Origin: Jaapia argillacea MUCL 33604
Lineage: Eukaryota; Basidiomycota; Agaricomycetes; Jaapiales; Jaapiaceae
Assembly: GCA_000697665.1 (NCBI GenBank)
Contig: KL197717.1
Coordinates: 538,761-602,760, forward strand
Length of the DNA: 64,000 nucleotides
Reading direction: 5' to 3'
In this document: positions 43,656-54,222 of the stretch, piece after piece
Layout: every line of letters starts with the position of its first letter
Position numbering within the stretch: the first letter of the stretch is position 1
Notes under the pieces: model-generated
Told to the model about the DNA's origin: nothing
Databases searched by the model: none
The model's input: the letters and a program-made list of their open reading frames with translations, nothing else
Translations under genes and position numbers: made by a program

Positions 43656-43835
43656 TTAAACAGTGTGGGGCCGTATGAAGCCTTCGCCGGCAAATGGTAG
43701 ATCCTTGAGCACATCAAACTCATCGTCGTCCATATGCTGGCCTTTATCATGGATGTACCTGGGGTTACGCCAGAAGAAGAGCCAATGTCGCCATCGGTCG
43801 CGAATATGGCGGGTTGAGGGGGGGATCGTCGCCAT
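43656..43835 (-). CDS. Small conserved-looking protein, 59 residues
   Basis: An intact frame of 59 codons plus stop (ATG at 43833-43835, TAA at 43656-43658) reads MATIPPSTRHIRDRWRHWLF, then FWRNPRYIHDKGQHMDDDEF and DVLKDLPFAGEGFIRPHTV. It is basic and aromatic at the N-terminus, acidic in the middle, and has no signal peptide or cysteine. Composition and codon use look coding, and I have the impression that similar short proteins exist in other agaricomycetes, but I cannot name one. It lies 78 bp upstream of the MFS permease start on the same strand, so it might share a promoter region or even act as an upstream frame of a longer transcript. Confidence 0.55.
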   Translation of the reverse strand: MATIPPSTRHIRDRWRHWLFFWRNPRYIHDKGQHMDDDEFDVLKDLPFAGEGFIRPHTV

Positions 43836-44454
43836 TGAACTCCACGATCAGCCCTCGTCGGTCGGCAAAGGTAAAAATCGGCCGAGGGCAAGACATATAC
43901 GCGCCTCCGCTACCGGTACAAGATGATATGTGCCTTGCCGCTCGATGATGAGTAGAGCTGCCAAGAATTGGCGAGGCGACTCGAGTCGCGAAGATTTTAC
44001 GAGATCGCGAGCTCCTGGGTAAAATGGTGCATTCTCCAGGAACAACTGCAGTCGAGAACCGACATGCATCATAGGTCGGATGCAAAGGTGACTACAGCTG
44101 GAATTTTTTGGAGGATGAGGATACGGAAAAGTCGAAACAGGTAGGGATAGACTTGGAAAGACGTACGTCTCGCATACGAAAGTTGAAACGTTGATAGTGA
44201 GCGATCCTGGCAGCATTCGACATGCCACACTCGTGTGGAGTCGGATGGACTAAAACTCTGTCACAACTTGAGGAGAGGCCACTCCTGTGGGCCAGACACT
44301 TCAACCAAAAGTTTCCTTCGCACAATTATGGCACATTTACATCCGCTAAGATACAGTGTCCATCCAGAGTTTGTGGGGCACCTCATACCACCTCACACCT
44401 AATTAGAATGATCCAAACGTCACAGTAGTCAACCGAGTCCCCACATGCAGTCCA
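43836..44454. other. Intergenic region
   Basis: Upstream flank of the 59-residue protein and 3' flank of the lipase gene. Only overlapping short frames are seen. Confidence 0.5.
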
Positions 44455-45947
44455 TCAAATACAGAACGGAGTAACAGCCGGTATGCCAAAATACTAAAAA
44501 ATTTCCAATCAGCTCATCAACGTCCCAAACAAGACGAAAACACGTACGAAATCATGAGCAACATTGAGTCCCCGTGAAGGGTTCATAGTAGAACATGTTG
44601 GATCTTCACCGTCGGCGTCACATCGTCTTGTCGTAGACGCAGATGCAGGGTCAGGTCTTTGCCAGTACTCGACGCCTAACAAGGGAAATCAAGTCAATGA
44701 CATTAATACTTCCACGGTATACGTAGAATGAAATAGTGTAGGGACTCACCGTGATGTCGATATCCCAAATCGACTGGGATTATAGTGGGAACGCTAAGTA
44801 AACGACCAGTATCAGTGCCCAATCGATTATCTAAGTCATGAGGAAATCAGACGAACCCATCTGAAGTATGCACAACTGCAACATCAAGACAAGGAGTAAG
44901 TAACTCATCAAAACCTACTTAGAAATAGAAACACGAACTACGAGACGAGTTAAATCCTAGCCGATCATTTACAAACATCGCAAACTCTTCGTTCCCAGTC
45001 CTTGGTTGTCCGTATGTGTACAGACGGATCGGGCTGTATCAACGAACCGTAAGCGCATATACGAACGTGGAGGTGGGGACGAGTGGATGAATACGACACG
45101 CACATGCCTGGAAGATTAGCTTGCAAAGTGACAGCAGCGAGAGAGGCAAGAGACCCTCCCATGGAATGTCCGCTGGTAACTATTGAGTACCCGGGGTGGT
45201 GAGAGACTTGTCTTTCGACTGATGTGATGACATCCAATGCAACGGTATTCCAACTGATGTGGAGAAATCTTAATATCATGAAGTGCTCGTAGTTGTAGTA
45301 AAATACTTACGCAAAGAGAAAGCCGGCGTGCACCTTAGTTCCAGCTGCGATGAAGAGCGAAAGCATGAGGGGGGACACAAGGCAATGCTGACGACATAAG
45401 AGGGCTCACCTGGAGGATGTAAACCAAAAGTAACAAAGTCTGTCAACAACACATTGGCGTCTGTGGCAATGTCTACGGCAGACCACCTATATTGGCTGTG
45501 AGACGTGGAATATCTGAAAGTCAGAGACACATACGTTCCACGAAACGCAACCACGATCTCTTTCCGGGTATCATCCCGGGCAACGAACCCGTTCGTGTCG
45601 GTGATCGGGTCGTTGAACTACGAAAATCAACTCTCAGCCGCCGATAAAATCAATACCAAACGACAGAACGGACTGACAAGTCTGACAAGAGTCTTTCCAT
45701 TCGGGTAGAGACAGAAGAACGAATACGCCGAGGTGGCGTATTTGAAGTACCAAACCAAATCATTAAAGAAGGCTTTGAATCACCAATGTCAATATCATCA
45801 TGAATCATGAGAGGACAGACAGGTACGAGTATACGAACCAGGAGGAACGCCCGGGTAATCAGGAGCTTGTAGTTTGTCCTGTGCAAACGGGTGGGAGAGG
45901 ACCCGAACCACGAGCGCGAGAGTCAGAAGGAGGGGTACGGGGTACAT
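44455..45947 (-). CDS. Secreted class 3 lipase (triacylglycerol lipase fold)
   Basis: Extracellular alpha/beta-hydrolase of the lipase class 3 group, cleaving ester bonds of lipids or related substrates. The start at 45947 gives the signal peptide MYPVPLLLTLALVVRVLSHP. Later exons read FNDPITDTNGFVARDDTRKE with IVVAFRGT, YRWSAVDIATDANVLLTDFV, VERQVSHHPGYSIVTSGHSM with GGSLASLAAVTLQANLPG, then YGQPRTGNEEFAMFVNDRLG, VHTSDG and the end YFGIPAVTPFCI (TGA 44455-44457). The nucleophile is Ser in GHSMGG; the Asp of HTSDG and a His in the last exon (NVAHDFYFG) complete the triad. At least six exons. A TATA-like catataag (minus strand, 46008-46015) lies about 60 bp before the ATG. Confidence 0.87.
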
Positions 45948-46947
45948 GGCTCGAGTCTGAGAATGACTTTGCAGAAGCAAGGCCAAAGGGAAAGCGTCAG
46001 CTCGTCTCTTATATGTGAGGGTTGGGGGGCAGTGGAGTAGTCAGAGTATTCGGACTATGCGCCAGCCTCCGTTCAGTCACGGCAGGCAAAGTTCATGCAC
46101 ATCCTTCAAAAGGGAGGCCGACACAGTCCAACCCCTGTGAACCTCGATGCAGAGCGCCTGCCTGATCACCCAATTCCACCTCCACCAAGGTCGGGAAGCG
46201 AGAAGGTTTGGAAACATATACTCACCACTGGCCCCGTTGCGACTTCTCAGACAATGAAAGGCAAGAAATGTAGACGTGTCGAATTCACCCAAGCTCCGGT
46301 ACCGTTGGAACCTCACTTGAATGATTGCTAGGGATTCAGATGAGGCAGGCGAGTCAACCAAGATATCCCTTCCGGATCCGAGTGAGGGCTGCGTCTCGTG
46401 AATGTATGGGCCAGGCGAAGAGCCATGCCCTGGTAACAGGAGCAGGAATGAGATTCCTCCCAAAGTCCCGCCTCATCGACGTGTACGTAGCGGAACAGTC
46501 ATGAGACACCACACATGGAATCCTTCCCACGTGAGGCGCTTGATCCGGCCTCGATCGGGAAGCGGAGGCACTAAGGTCAACTTGAACGGAGGGAAATAAG
46601 TGCTGGGCCAAGAATACAATTAACCTTCAACAGGTGACTTGAGTACGATACAAAATTTTAAGGAACACAGGAGTAGAATGAAGGTGAGGGTGAGACGTCG
46701 AAGCATCTTCTCCTCGAAAAAGCTCAGGAACCTCAGCAGAAATTGGAAGGTGGGTAACGCGGGCGTCAACTGGGAATAAACATTAGACGGAGCAAATGCG
46801 GAATGGAGAAACGTCACTGACTTAAACAGCAAATACAGCGGAGCACCTCTCGATCCCCTTAAGTCAAGTTCCAGCAACAAGCAGCCCAAGAGGAGAATGA
46901 AAGAGAATATCGACGGAGCAGCATAATTGCAATAATTTTGGTCCGCG
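45948..46947. other. Intergenic region
   Basis: Contains the lipase promoter at its left end and the 3' flank of the RRM gene at its right end. A 128-codon minus frame (46077-46463) overlaps others and has no known domain. Confidence 0.5.
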
Positions 46948-49057
46948 CTACTTGCGAACATTCATATCACCAGCACAGAAGTCGGGCCCAGAAGGAGGAG
47001 CAGTGTTCATATTGGGCAGAGAATAAGGCCATTTTGTGGCGGGAGGTGGACGTGCCAAAAGTCCTAAGTTCGCGCTGGGTTGACTGCCTAACTCAGCGAT
47101 AGTAGAGTCGTTTGTCAAGGGTAGACTCACTCGAAAGAATGCATAGGACTGAATCTAACGTCACTACCATAATGCGAAAGAGCGGCTGATTTGGGCTTGA
47201 AGAAGGTGGGAGGTATCGCAGTTTGAGGCCGCGGGAGGTTGTGGTAAAGGGACGGTCCAAGGGGTCCTCTGGGATACGTGGTCCTCGCGCCAAGGAAGGC
47301 ATTGGGGGTATGGGAGATGGCTGAGGAGAAGAATTTTGCTTCGTTGGAAGGAAATTGTAAAACGAAGGGAGGGGCGTGAGGGTTCAACGAAAGCTTGCCA
47401 CCCTGGTTTTCGACTCCATATCGCGTGGGGTACGGGGCTGGCTCGACCGTTTGAGGGTGTGGCAACTCCTGCGAAGAAGACCAAGGTGGGGATCCAGGCG
47501 TGGGTTCCATATCGGCGAAGTCGGCCATGACCTCAAAACCAGCGTACATCTGGCCTCGCAAACTCTTCACAGCCTCTTGAGCACTGACAGAAGATACGAA
47601 TTCCACAAGCGCCGACAGGGTGTTGCGACCATCTCGAGGTTCTGTTAGGTTCGGTTCCATGATTCCCAGTTTCTTGAGTTCACCGAAAGGACAGACGAGA
47701 GGGTGAAGGTCAACAGTCTGAGAGAACAGTAAAGAAGGCAAATTCTTGATGAGAATAATTGTGCTTGAAAACGAGCCAGAGAGCGCTGTACTAGAGATTG
47801 GTACGGCAGGGGGGAGAGCATGATAAGCAGGAACGACTTGAGTAGGTTTGGCAGGAAAAATGACTTGGCGGCCTTGGGTCGAGGTGGTGGAGGCGGACGA
47901 CGGACGAGACGGCAAGAAGTAAGAATCACAGTCGGAGCAGTCGGAGGAGCTATCCTGGGAAGAAGATCGGCTTGCCAGTACCATAGCGCGGTCGCCGCCG
48001 TCGAGAAAGCCTACACGAAGGAAGGATTTAGTACCTCTCAAGTTTACAAAGTTTATGCCAATACCCTGAGAGCGTTGGACAACAGCCCACGACACATCAA
48101 TGGTGTGCCCTCTAGAATCATCTGCAGTCAGTAGGAACTTGGCAAGAACAGGGGAAACCACCGCACTTGATTTCAGTCCTCGTCAGTCCTGTCATAGCAG
48201 ATCGTGCCTCGATATTTGACGACATCACAACGAAACCTCGACGGCGAGAGGCATTGTCCACGGTCGCTAATATGACCGAATGGGCGACGGTGCCGTACCG
48301 ACTGAAAAGGGACGTAAACTCGGACCTATGATGCACAAGGCAAATTGCGGGGCGTTGGTCAGCCCGAGGGGAGCAAACAAAGCAAGCATGACCTCACTTC
48401 GGGAGATCAAAAGGTAACCCAAGAACATAGAGGTTGCGACGAATATCGGGCTGTCTGCCGTGAGTTGGCTGGCGACCAGAGGACGGCGAAGTCAGACTGG
48501 TCACAGTTCTGCCAATGGATGAAAGGTGGTGAGTAAAAGGAGGAAGAGTCCGGAGAACGACAAGGGGGCGCATACAGTCCAGTCACTATTCGTCCTTCTG
48601 ATAAAGCATGATGACTCACAAAGGTACGCCGGCGACTGTGTAGCCAGACATGCACAACGCTTTCCTGGTATGGCGACGGAACGATCAGGACGACAAAGTA
48701 CTGCAAAGAAGTATTGAGGCTTACTTGCAAGCATCCTTGGAGTGGAATGCTAACTCAAGCACGCGCCCACCCCCATTCTTGACAAGCTCCTCACATTTCT
48801 TGACATCGCCTGAAAGTTCATCAGTAAGGGCAGGTTTCGTTTGATGCTCCATGGGAGGACGAACCGATGAGGTTGCTGAACAATTCCACGATCTCTACGC
48901 GGCTGACTAACGTGGATCTCACTGTCAGTCACCATACGCTTCACTATATGCATTGAGAATGCTTACCGCTATCAGCAATGTTCTCGAGAAGAACGCAATG
49001 AGGCTCGAGAGGAAACTTGAAGACGGAAGGCTTTGAACCCTGGTTGGAAGATCTCAT
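46948..49057 (-). CDS. RNA-binding protein with at least two RRM domains
   Basis: The start at 49057 reads MRSSNQGSKPSVFKFPLEPH, with VLLENIADS, then EIVELFSNLIG, GDVKKCEELVKNGGGRVLEL and AFHSKDACK, a degenerate first RRM-like unit. RRM-1 begins RRNLYVLGLPFDLPK (RNP2-like) and continues SEFTSLFSRYGTVAHSVILA, then RRRGFVVMSSNIEARSAMTG (RNP1-like). A second RRM reads STIILIKNLPSLLFSQTVDL and LSALVEFVSSVSAQEAVKSL with RGQMYAGFEVMADFAD. The Pro/Ser-rich C-terminus ends, after a splice at FE/DQPSAN, with PDFCAGDMNVRK at 46948. The tandem RRM layout resembles fungal Msa1/Nrd1-type regulators of meiosis or mating, but that is weak. It acts in RNA regulation. Several introns are 50-60 bp; two have gttcgt donors. 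Confidence 0.75.
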
Positions 49058-49315
49058 CACGTTTCAAGGACTGTCCAAAGAGAGGAATCGCTAGTAATAA
49101 ATAAAAGAAAGTTGGGACGTATGGACGTTTGTATCACCAAGCAGCAAGCAGCTGTGAGCAAGAAGCGGTTCAAGATCAAGAGAGGCTGCAACTTGGAAAT
49201 GCGGGGAAATAGCCTTATATGGTGCGAAGTAAATGTTCTCACGCCGCAGACGCGACCGAACGCCAAGGAATAGAGGCTATCTAGTAGGGTAAGCTAGGCC
49301 TAACAATCTGCAATG

Positions 49316-50505
49316 CTACCTAGACTTGGGGGTGTACGTTGGAAGTGAGCCGTGGAAGGATGGATCCTTCGTAGATCTGACATCTCCCTTCAACTCTCCG
49401 CTGGAGAGATCAAGAGTAACCACGGCATCTGGAAATCCGAAATTATGATGTTCTATAAGCGAACAAAGCGAGGAAATGGGCTTACATTTAGGTCCCTTTG
49501 GATCGCTCCTTACAAGCCACTTCTTAATGCCCCAGATGCCGATCAGCAAACCCATATCCCTCCGTCCCTCGACAATCTCCTTAAAAATATCGGTCCAATT
49601 CGTGACTAGCACTCTTTCAATTGGTATGGCAGGTATTCTCGACCCCTCTGTAATTCCCGGAAGTACAGTTCCTTCTACCCTCACGCGGTATTGAGATATA
49701 CCCACCCCTCCAACCGCGAGGGTATCCTGACGGTCTCGAATCATGGCTTGATTCAGATCATTATCGGGATCCCAGTAATCAGGTGGAAGGGGTCGACAAG
49801 ATGACGAGATAAGGGTGAAAATCTCGTGTTTCTTCAGTTTGGGACCGGAGGGAGATGAGGCGGGTCTATAGGATACGTGGATGTCCAGATGGTGTGTATC
49901 CACTTTCTCTGGGTGGATATCGAATTGGAGTGCTTGGCAGGTAGCCCAGTCAATGATGTTTCGATGAATCTAATGTAGAAGGGGACGGGTAAAAGTGAGG
50001 TGTGGCGTTACTGTAGAGGAAAGCAAGCTCTTTGCGGGACTTACCAAGATCCACTTCCTCACGTCTTTGACAACCTGTAGTACAGGCTTCTCGATATCCT
50101 GTGTCAGTAGCCTTAAGCCAGAGGTCTCATCACACTGCAGACCCGCGACAAGCATTCGCGGGTCTTCCTTCAACTGGCTTCCAGCCTCCCGAAACGAAAC
50201 TTCCGCCTGGCACTGTCTCTTATGTTTGGGCCAGTGCGCCTTTTGACATTCTTTACCCTATTTGAGACAAGAATTATTATCACAAGATGGGGTCAAGTTA
50301 GCACCAGCAAAGGATATGTAAAACAAAACGTACGAACACAATAAATGGCATGCTTACAAGCTGAATGAAATTTGGGAACGGTAGGCAGAACTTCAGTGAA
50401 AAGTTACTTACCGGAACACTTCAGCATGCGTTCCGGCTTCCTCAGACAACTCCAGCAGACAATGTTATCTGATGCACGAGGCACAAAGGGCTTGTACGGC
50501 TTCAT
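49316..50505 (-). CDS. MYND-type zinc finger protein
   Basis: The start at 50505 reads MKPYKPFVPRASDNIVCWSC with LRKPERMLKC, spliced to SACKHAIYC and then GKECQKAHWPKHKRQCQ. Together these form a complete MYND zinc finger (CxxC, CxxC, YCxxxCQxxHW, HxxxC), a protein-protein interaction module. The rest is an uncharacterised domain: KEDPRMLVAGLQCDETSGLR, DVRKWIL, then IHRNIIDWATCQALQFDIHP, DTHHLDIHVSYRPASSPSGP, WDPDNDLNQAMIRDRQDTLA and TNWTDIFKEIVEGRRDMGLL. Such MYND proteins are numerous in agaricomycetes and their functions mostly unknown. The gttcgt donor is needed to join the Cys of AIYC to GKECQ. No SET domain is present. Confidence 0.78.
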
Positions 50506-51369
50506 CCTCGGTGGATTTGGTAGAATTGAATACGACGGCCTGGTGGATATACTAGTGTAGATCCAGATTGAAAAGGTAAATGGCCAGTGTTGAACTCAAC
50601 GATAAAGTCACCAGGGGTCAATCAATAGGGACAGGCAAACAGAGCATGAAGAACCCCGATGTGACGGATTGGCATCACATCGGTCACGGGAGTGACACGG
50701 GTAACAACTGTGCCATTGACAAATTCTGGATTTACAGCCGTGTCGAAGTACAGGGAGCTGCTGTAGGGTTCAAGAAGCGGTGAGAATTTACGACAATTCT
50801 GCTGTTGACCGGACCCTTTGTACTACCCAAGAAGGAATTCAAGAAACATTTTCCACCGGAAGAGCCAGCTGCCTAACCGTTGTACCTACCGATGGCAGAG
50901 GATGGCATGCGCAACAAAGGTGAGCCCTGATCCAACGACAGACTGACGGGACTAGATTTGCATTCCTTCCAGTCGCCCAGCCTCTTCTCCGTTGGTGCAA
51001 TTTCAGGTAGTTCTCTGCGGCAACGAGGGGAAAGCGAGGGGCCTGACGGCGAGGTTGGCCTTGGGCTGGACGCAGCTCGTGTCAGGCCATACGTCGCGGA
51101 CACCCATTCTCAATAAATTCTTGGAGGCTTTCATTTCGTATCGTTTACCTTCGGAGCACATGCCTGCCGCGTTGGGACCCTCGTGGACGGTAACACTCCG
51201 CCGCGAAACTTTGTCGCCAAGGTAGATTGGCATCTGCTTTGCCACCGTTCGGCCCGTAAATTTCACACTCCTCCGCGCAAACAGCCAACGCAATCCTGAG
51301 AGTTTCTCCTATAGTTGAAGAACCCCGAGTTCTCGACATTGCGGCCACTCCGAGGAGTTTGTCAAAATT

Positions 51370-51807
51370 TTGAACCATGTCCTTTCAATCGCCATCTGGA
51401 TAAGTTTCTTCCATATCACTCTGGCTATGTATGGCTCAAGCGCTTGTTCTCTCCAGCGAACATGTTCAGACTATGCTCAAATCCCGATAGTCACATCAAC
51501 GCATTACTGTGCTTCTACCACGCGAACCCAAACAGCTTCCCGAAATTCAATCGGCTACTCGTGGCCAAATTCGTATGGGCCTCCATTTTCGTGCGATCAT
51601 ATCGGTATCGCACCCCGCCTCCTTACTGCCTCACCCTTCTCTAACATAATCACACCAAGCCTTCCACCAGCCAATTGCGGAAATTTATCCTCTTTCGACC
51701 GTCAAACCTTCATATCTCCCTCCAGTGCCTTCGACAGCACCCCTACAAGCAACCTTGATTCCAAATCGTATTCGTACTCCGCTTACCGCGGTTTTGACGG
51801 GACATGA
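51370..51807 (+). CDS. Possible small secreted protein, 145 residues
   Basis: The frame starts MNHVLSIAIWISFFHITLAM, hydrophobic like a signal peptide, and continues as a Ser/Thr-rich sequence with scattered cysteines (CSLQRTC, HYC, FSC, NCG) and ends YSAYRGFDGT. No other domain is recognised and the reading frame is not supported by splice sites or a promoter. It could equally be chance. Confidence 0.25.
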   Translation: MNHVLSIAIWISFFHITLAMYGSSACSLQRTCSDYAQIPIVTSTHYCASTTRTQTASRNSIGYSWPNSYGPPFSCDHIGIAPRLLTASPFSNIITPSLPPANCGNLSSFDRQTFISPSSAFDSTPTSNLDSKSYSYSAYRGFDGT

Positions 51808-51949
51808 GCACGCCTCGCTCAATTCCATTCGTCCCCTCACGTTTGTCCCGCCTACACCAACCTAGGTGTACTGCACCATCGATCACGCAATCACGGGCCC
51901 CAATCATTCGCCTTCCATGGAATAATCAGCCATCGACTTGAATAAACGA

Positions 51950-52237
51950 TCAAAGCTTTGGGTCCGTATTCCAGGTTTCGAAGTCCACCTCCTTCTCCTG
52001 GTCCAGACGAATTGCGACCCCAATTTCTGATATACCCTCCTCTCCACATCTCCATTTAGCTTGATGAATCAAATTCTCCGCCCGCCACTTTGCCTCCCAA
52101 TAACCGCATACCCACTGCTCCTTTGATACTGAATGGGCGAGACTTCTTGAAGCCTTGTATGGGGGGATATTCCGAGGATTGATTGCTCTTCCTTGAGAGG
52201 ACCCTGCAGGCCACCAATTTGTACCAGCAAAATTCAT
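51950..52237 (-). CDS. Possible tryptophan-rich small protein
   Basis: A 95-codon frame starts MNFAGTNWWPAGSSQGRAIN, continues VSKEQWVCGYWEAKWRAENL, and ends with EVDFETWNTDPKL. It has seven tryptophans and reads like a globular protein rather than chance translation. An upstream in-frame ATG at 52264 exists, and the ATG sits in a ggtatg context that could instead be a splice donor, so the frame may be one exon of a larger gene. No family recognised. Confidence 0.33.
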   Translation of the reverse strand: MNFAGTNWWPAGSSQGRAINPRNIPPYKASRSLAHSVSKEQWVCGYWEAKWRAENLIHQAKWRCGEEGISEIGVAIRLDQEKEVDFETWNTDPKL

Positions 52238-54222
52238 ACCCAGGGCACGGTCCTTAGACTTCACACAGGCTCATCGCGTTCCACCCGGAGCGATGTCGGC
52301 ATCCCTCACTATTCTCTCCTCGGTTGTCTCCTACGGCGGATTCACACCCAGACTGTCGTGCGATTTTCATTCACCCGGTAGCAACCCGATCATACTATCA
52401 AAATGATTCAGAGGCCTTCGACTCGGTGGATCTTGCATTGTTTTGTTTTAGTAAAGGTTGGATTTTGTATTATAGGACTGCTCATGAATTAAGTACTTAT
52501 CCCGGTTTGGACTTTGGTTGGGTTGAAATAGCGGATATGTCAAACGTATGTGTCGAGCGTACATGTATCCCTGACCTGCCTGCTTTTTTTCCTTCCCTGT
52601 ATCCTCTTATGGATGTGCATAGGGGTACCTTTCACGCGTCCTTCCAAATTTATTCACCAGAATCACCGTTTCCAACCCAGCTATTAACGATACTTGCTGG
52701 TGCAGTATCTTAGATATCCAAATCGGAATCCCTCCGAGTCCAACATCGCGCTGCCCCGAACTGCGCACCAAAGTATCCGAGCCTACTAACTCCTACCGCA
52801 AGTTCCGAATTGTGCGGGTAGAGGTGGACCTACAAGTTATCGTATCCCAGACACTTCTCGTTTCATCCAATCTGTACCTCTTGCCATACACTGTAACTTA
52901 CAGCGACAAGGAAAATATTCCCAAGACCCAACCCACACGCGATTCTTGATAATAGTTCACACTCCGCGAACAATGCTCCGATTTCGTCTCGGCTAAACAG
53001 TCGGCTTCTCTTGGCGTACCTGATCTTCAGACGTTGGCACAGTAAGTAAGTTCAGATTAGGAGCTTGCCTAGATGAAAACTCCGACGCTAGTACTAGCCT
53101 TACAGCGAGAACGCTGGCAACTCGCGAAATTCGCGCAGGGGCCTCAGCTACCATCGCCCGGGTTCAGTGACGGGTAGGTAGTCAGGCTCTAGCGGAGCAC
53201 CAGAAATTTCATCTTACTCGAGCCACGAATTCTGTCCTAAAACCGACACGCTGTCAATCTGGAGGAGCGGATGCAATTCATAATCGGTGAGAGCCCAACA
53301 TCCAACTCTTCACCTTGACCGTACCGTTTTTCGCCGGATTCAGTACTGGGTCATAAAGATGTCCCCCACCCCCCAGGTTCAGAGGGTTGCGTGAATGCCG
53401 TTGTCGATCTTTACGCAAGCGTCCATAATCCTGGATCGCGGACTCCAATGTTTGAGTACTCTAATACCTTCCGACGTTTGAGCGCGGCAGTCACTAATCC
53501 ACACTTTTAGTTGTATCTTCCCGCCCCACATCAGTGTTGGCCGTCTTACGATGACATCTCTATTGGATGCGAACGGTCCTACCAGAACGTGTTTGTGAAG
53601 CATGCTCTCCGAGATCCTGGTGAAGCCCTCCGTACGGCACATGCCATGCCACCGTCCGACTTACCAATCTCGACTAACGCCGTGGCCCCATTTTTGCTCT
53701 TGTCATGCCAGACTGCTGCGAGGCAGTACGGCTGGCGCCCGGCAAGTTGGCGAAATCTTTCAGACTGTACGGCTCTATCGGTTCCCCCTCCCGCAGATAT
53801 GGGACCCATGATGTTGAGGGCGCAGTCGACGTCGTTATTGTCTCGTATGGCCCCCCTATCGGCGCAAACGCCATCGATCGTTCCGAAGACCATCCCACTT
53901 TATCCGATGCTATTTCAACAGTTTAGGGTTTTAAAGTTATCGGTGTATACTCGGCTGGGGTACTAATGGCTACAATACGATTATACGTGGACCAATGCAG
54001 ATACAGACATGTGCAAGCAACATAATAATATCAGTAGGACAGCTAGCAGGCACGAGGCAGGATGGTCGAGACAACAGACGATGCCGCCAGGAACTTGAAA
54101 GCGAAAACTAGCAAGACGGCTGAGCATTGAGAGTTGGGCAGACAGATAACGAAGATTCGGGTAGGTGCGGGCGTCAAGCCGGACGACCGAATCTAGTGCA
54201 AGAAACACAGGACAGCTCCATT

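Larger units (their letters stand above)
50506..54222. other. Gene-poor stretch with weak candidates
   Basis: About 3.7 kb without a gene I can name. Apart from the two candidates listed separately (51370-51807 plus, 51950-52237 minus), frames of 60-105 codons cover both strands. In 50873-51378 the minus strand has neighbouring frames that read like pieces of one protein (SRTRGSSTIGETLRIALAVC, ANLPWRQSFAAECYRPRGSQ), but no clean splice model resulted. In 53379-53893 minus frames (VRRPTLMWGGKIQLKVWISD) also look coding-like. Confidence 0.4.
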
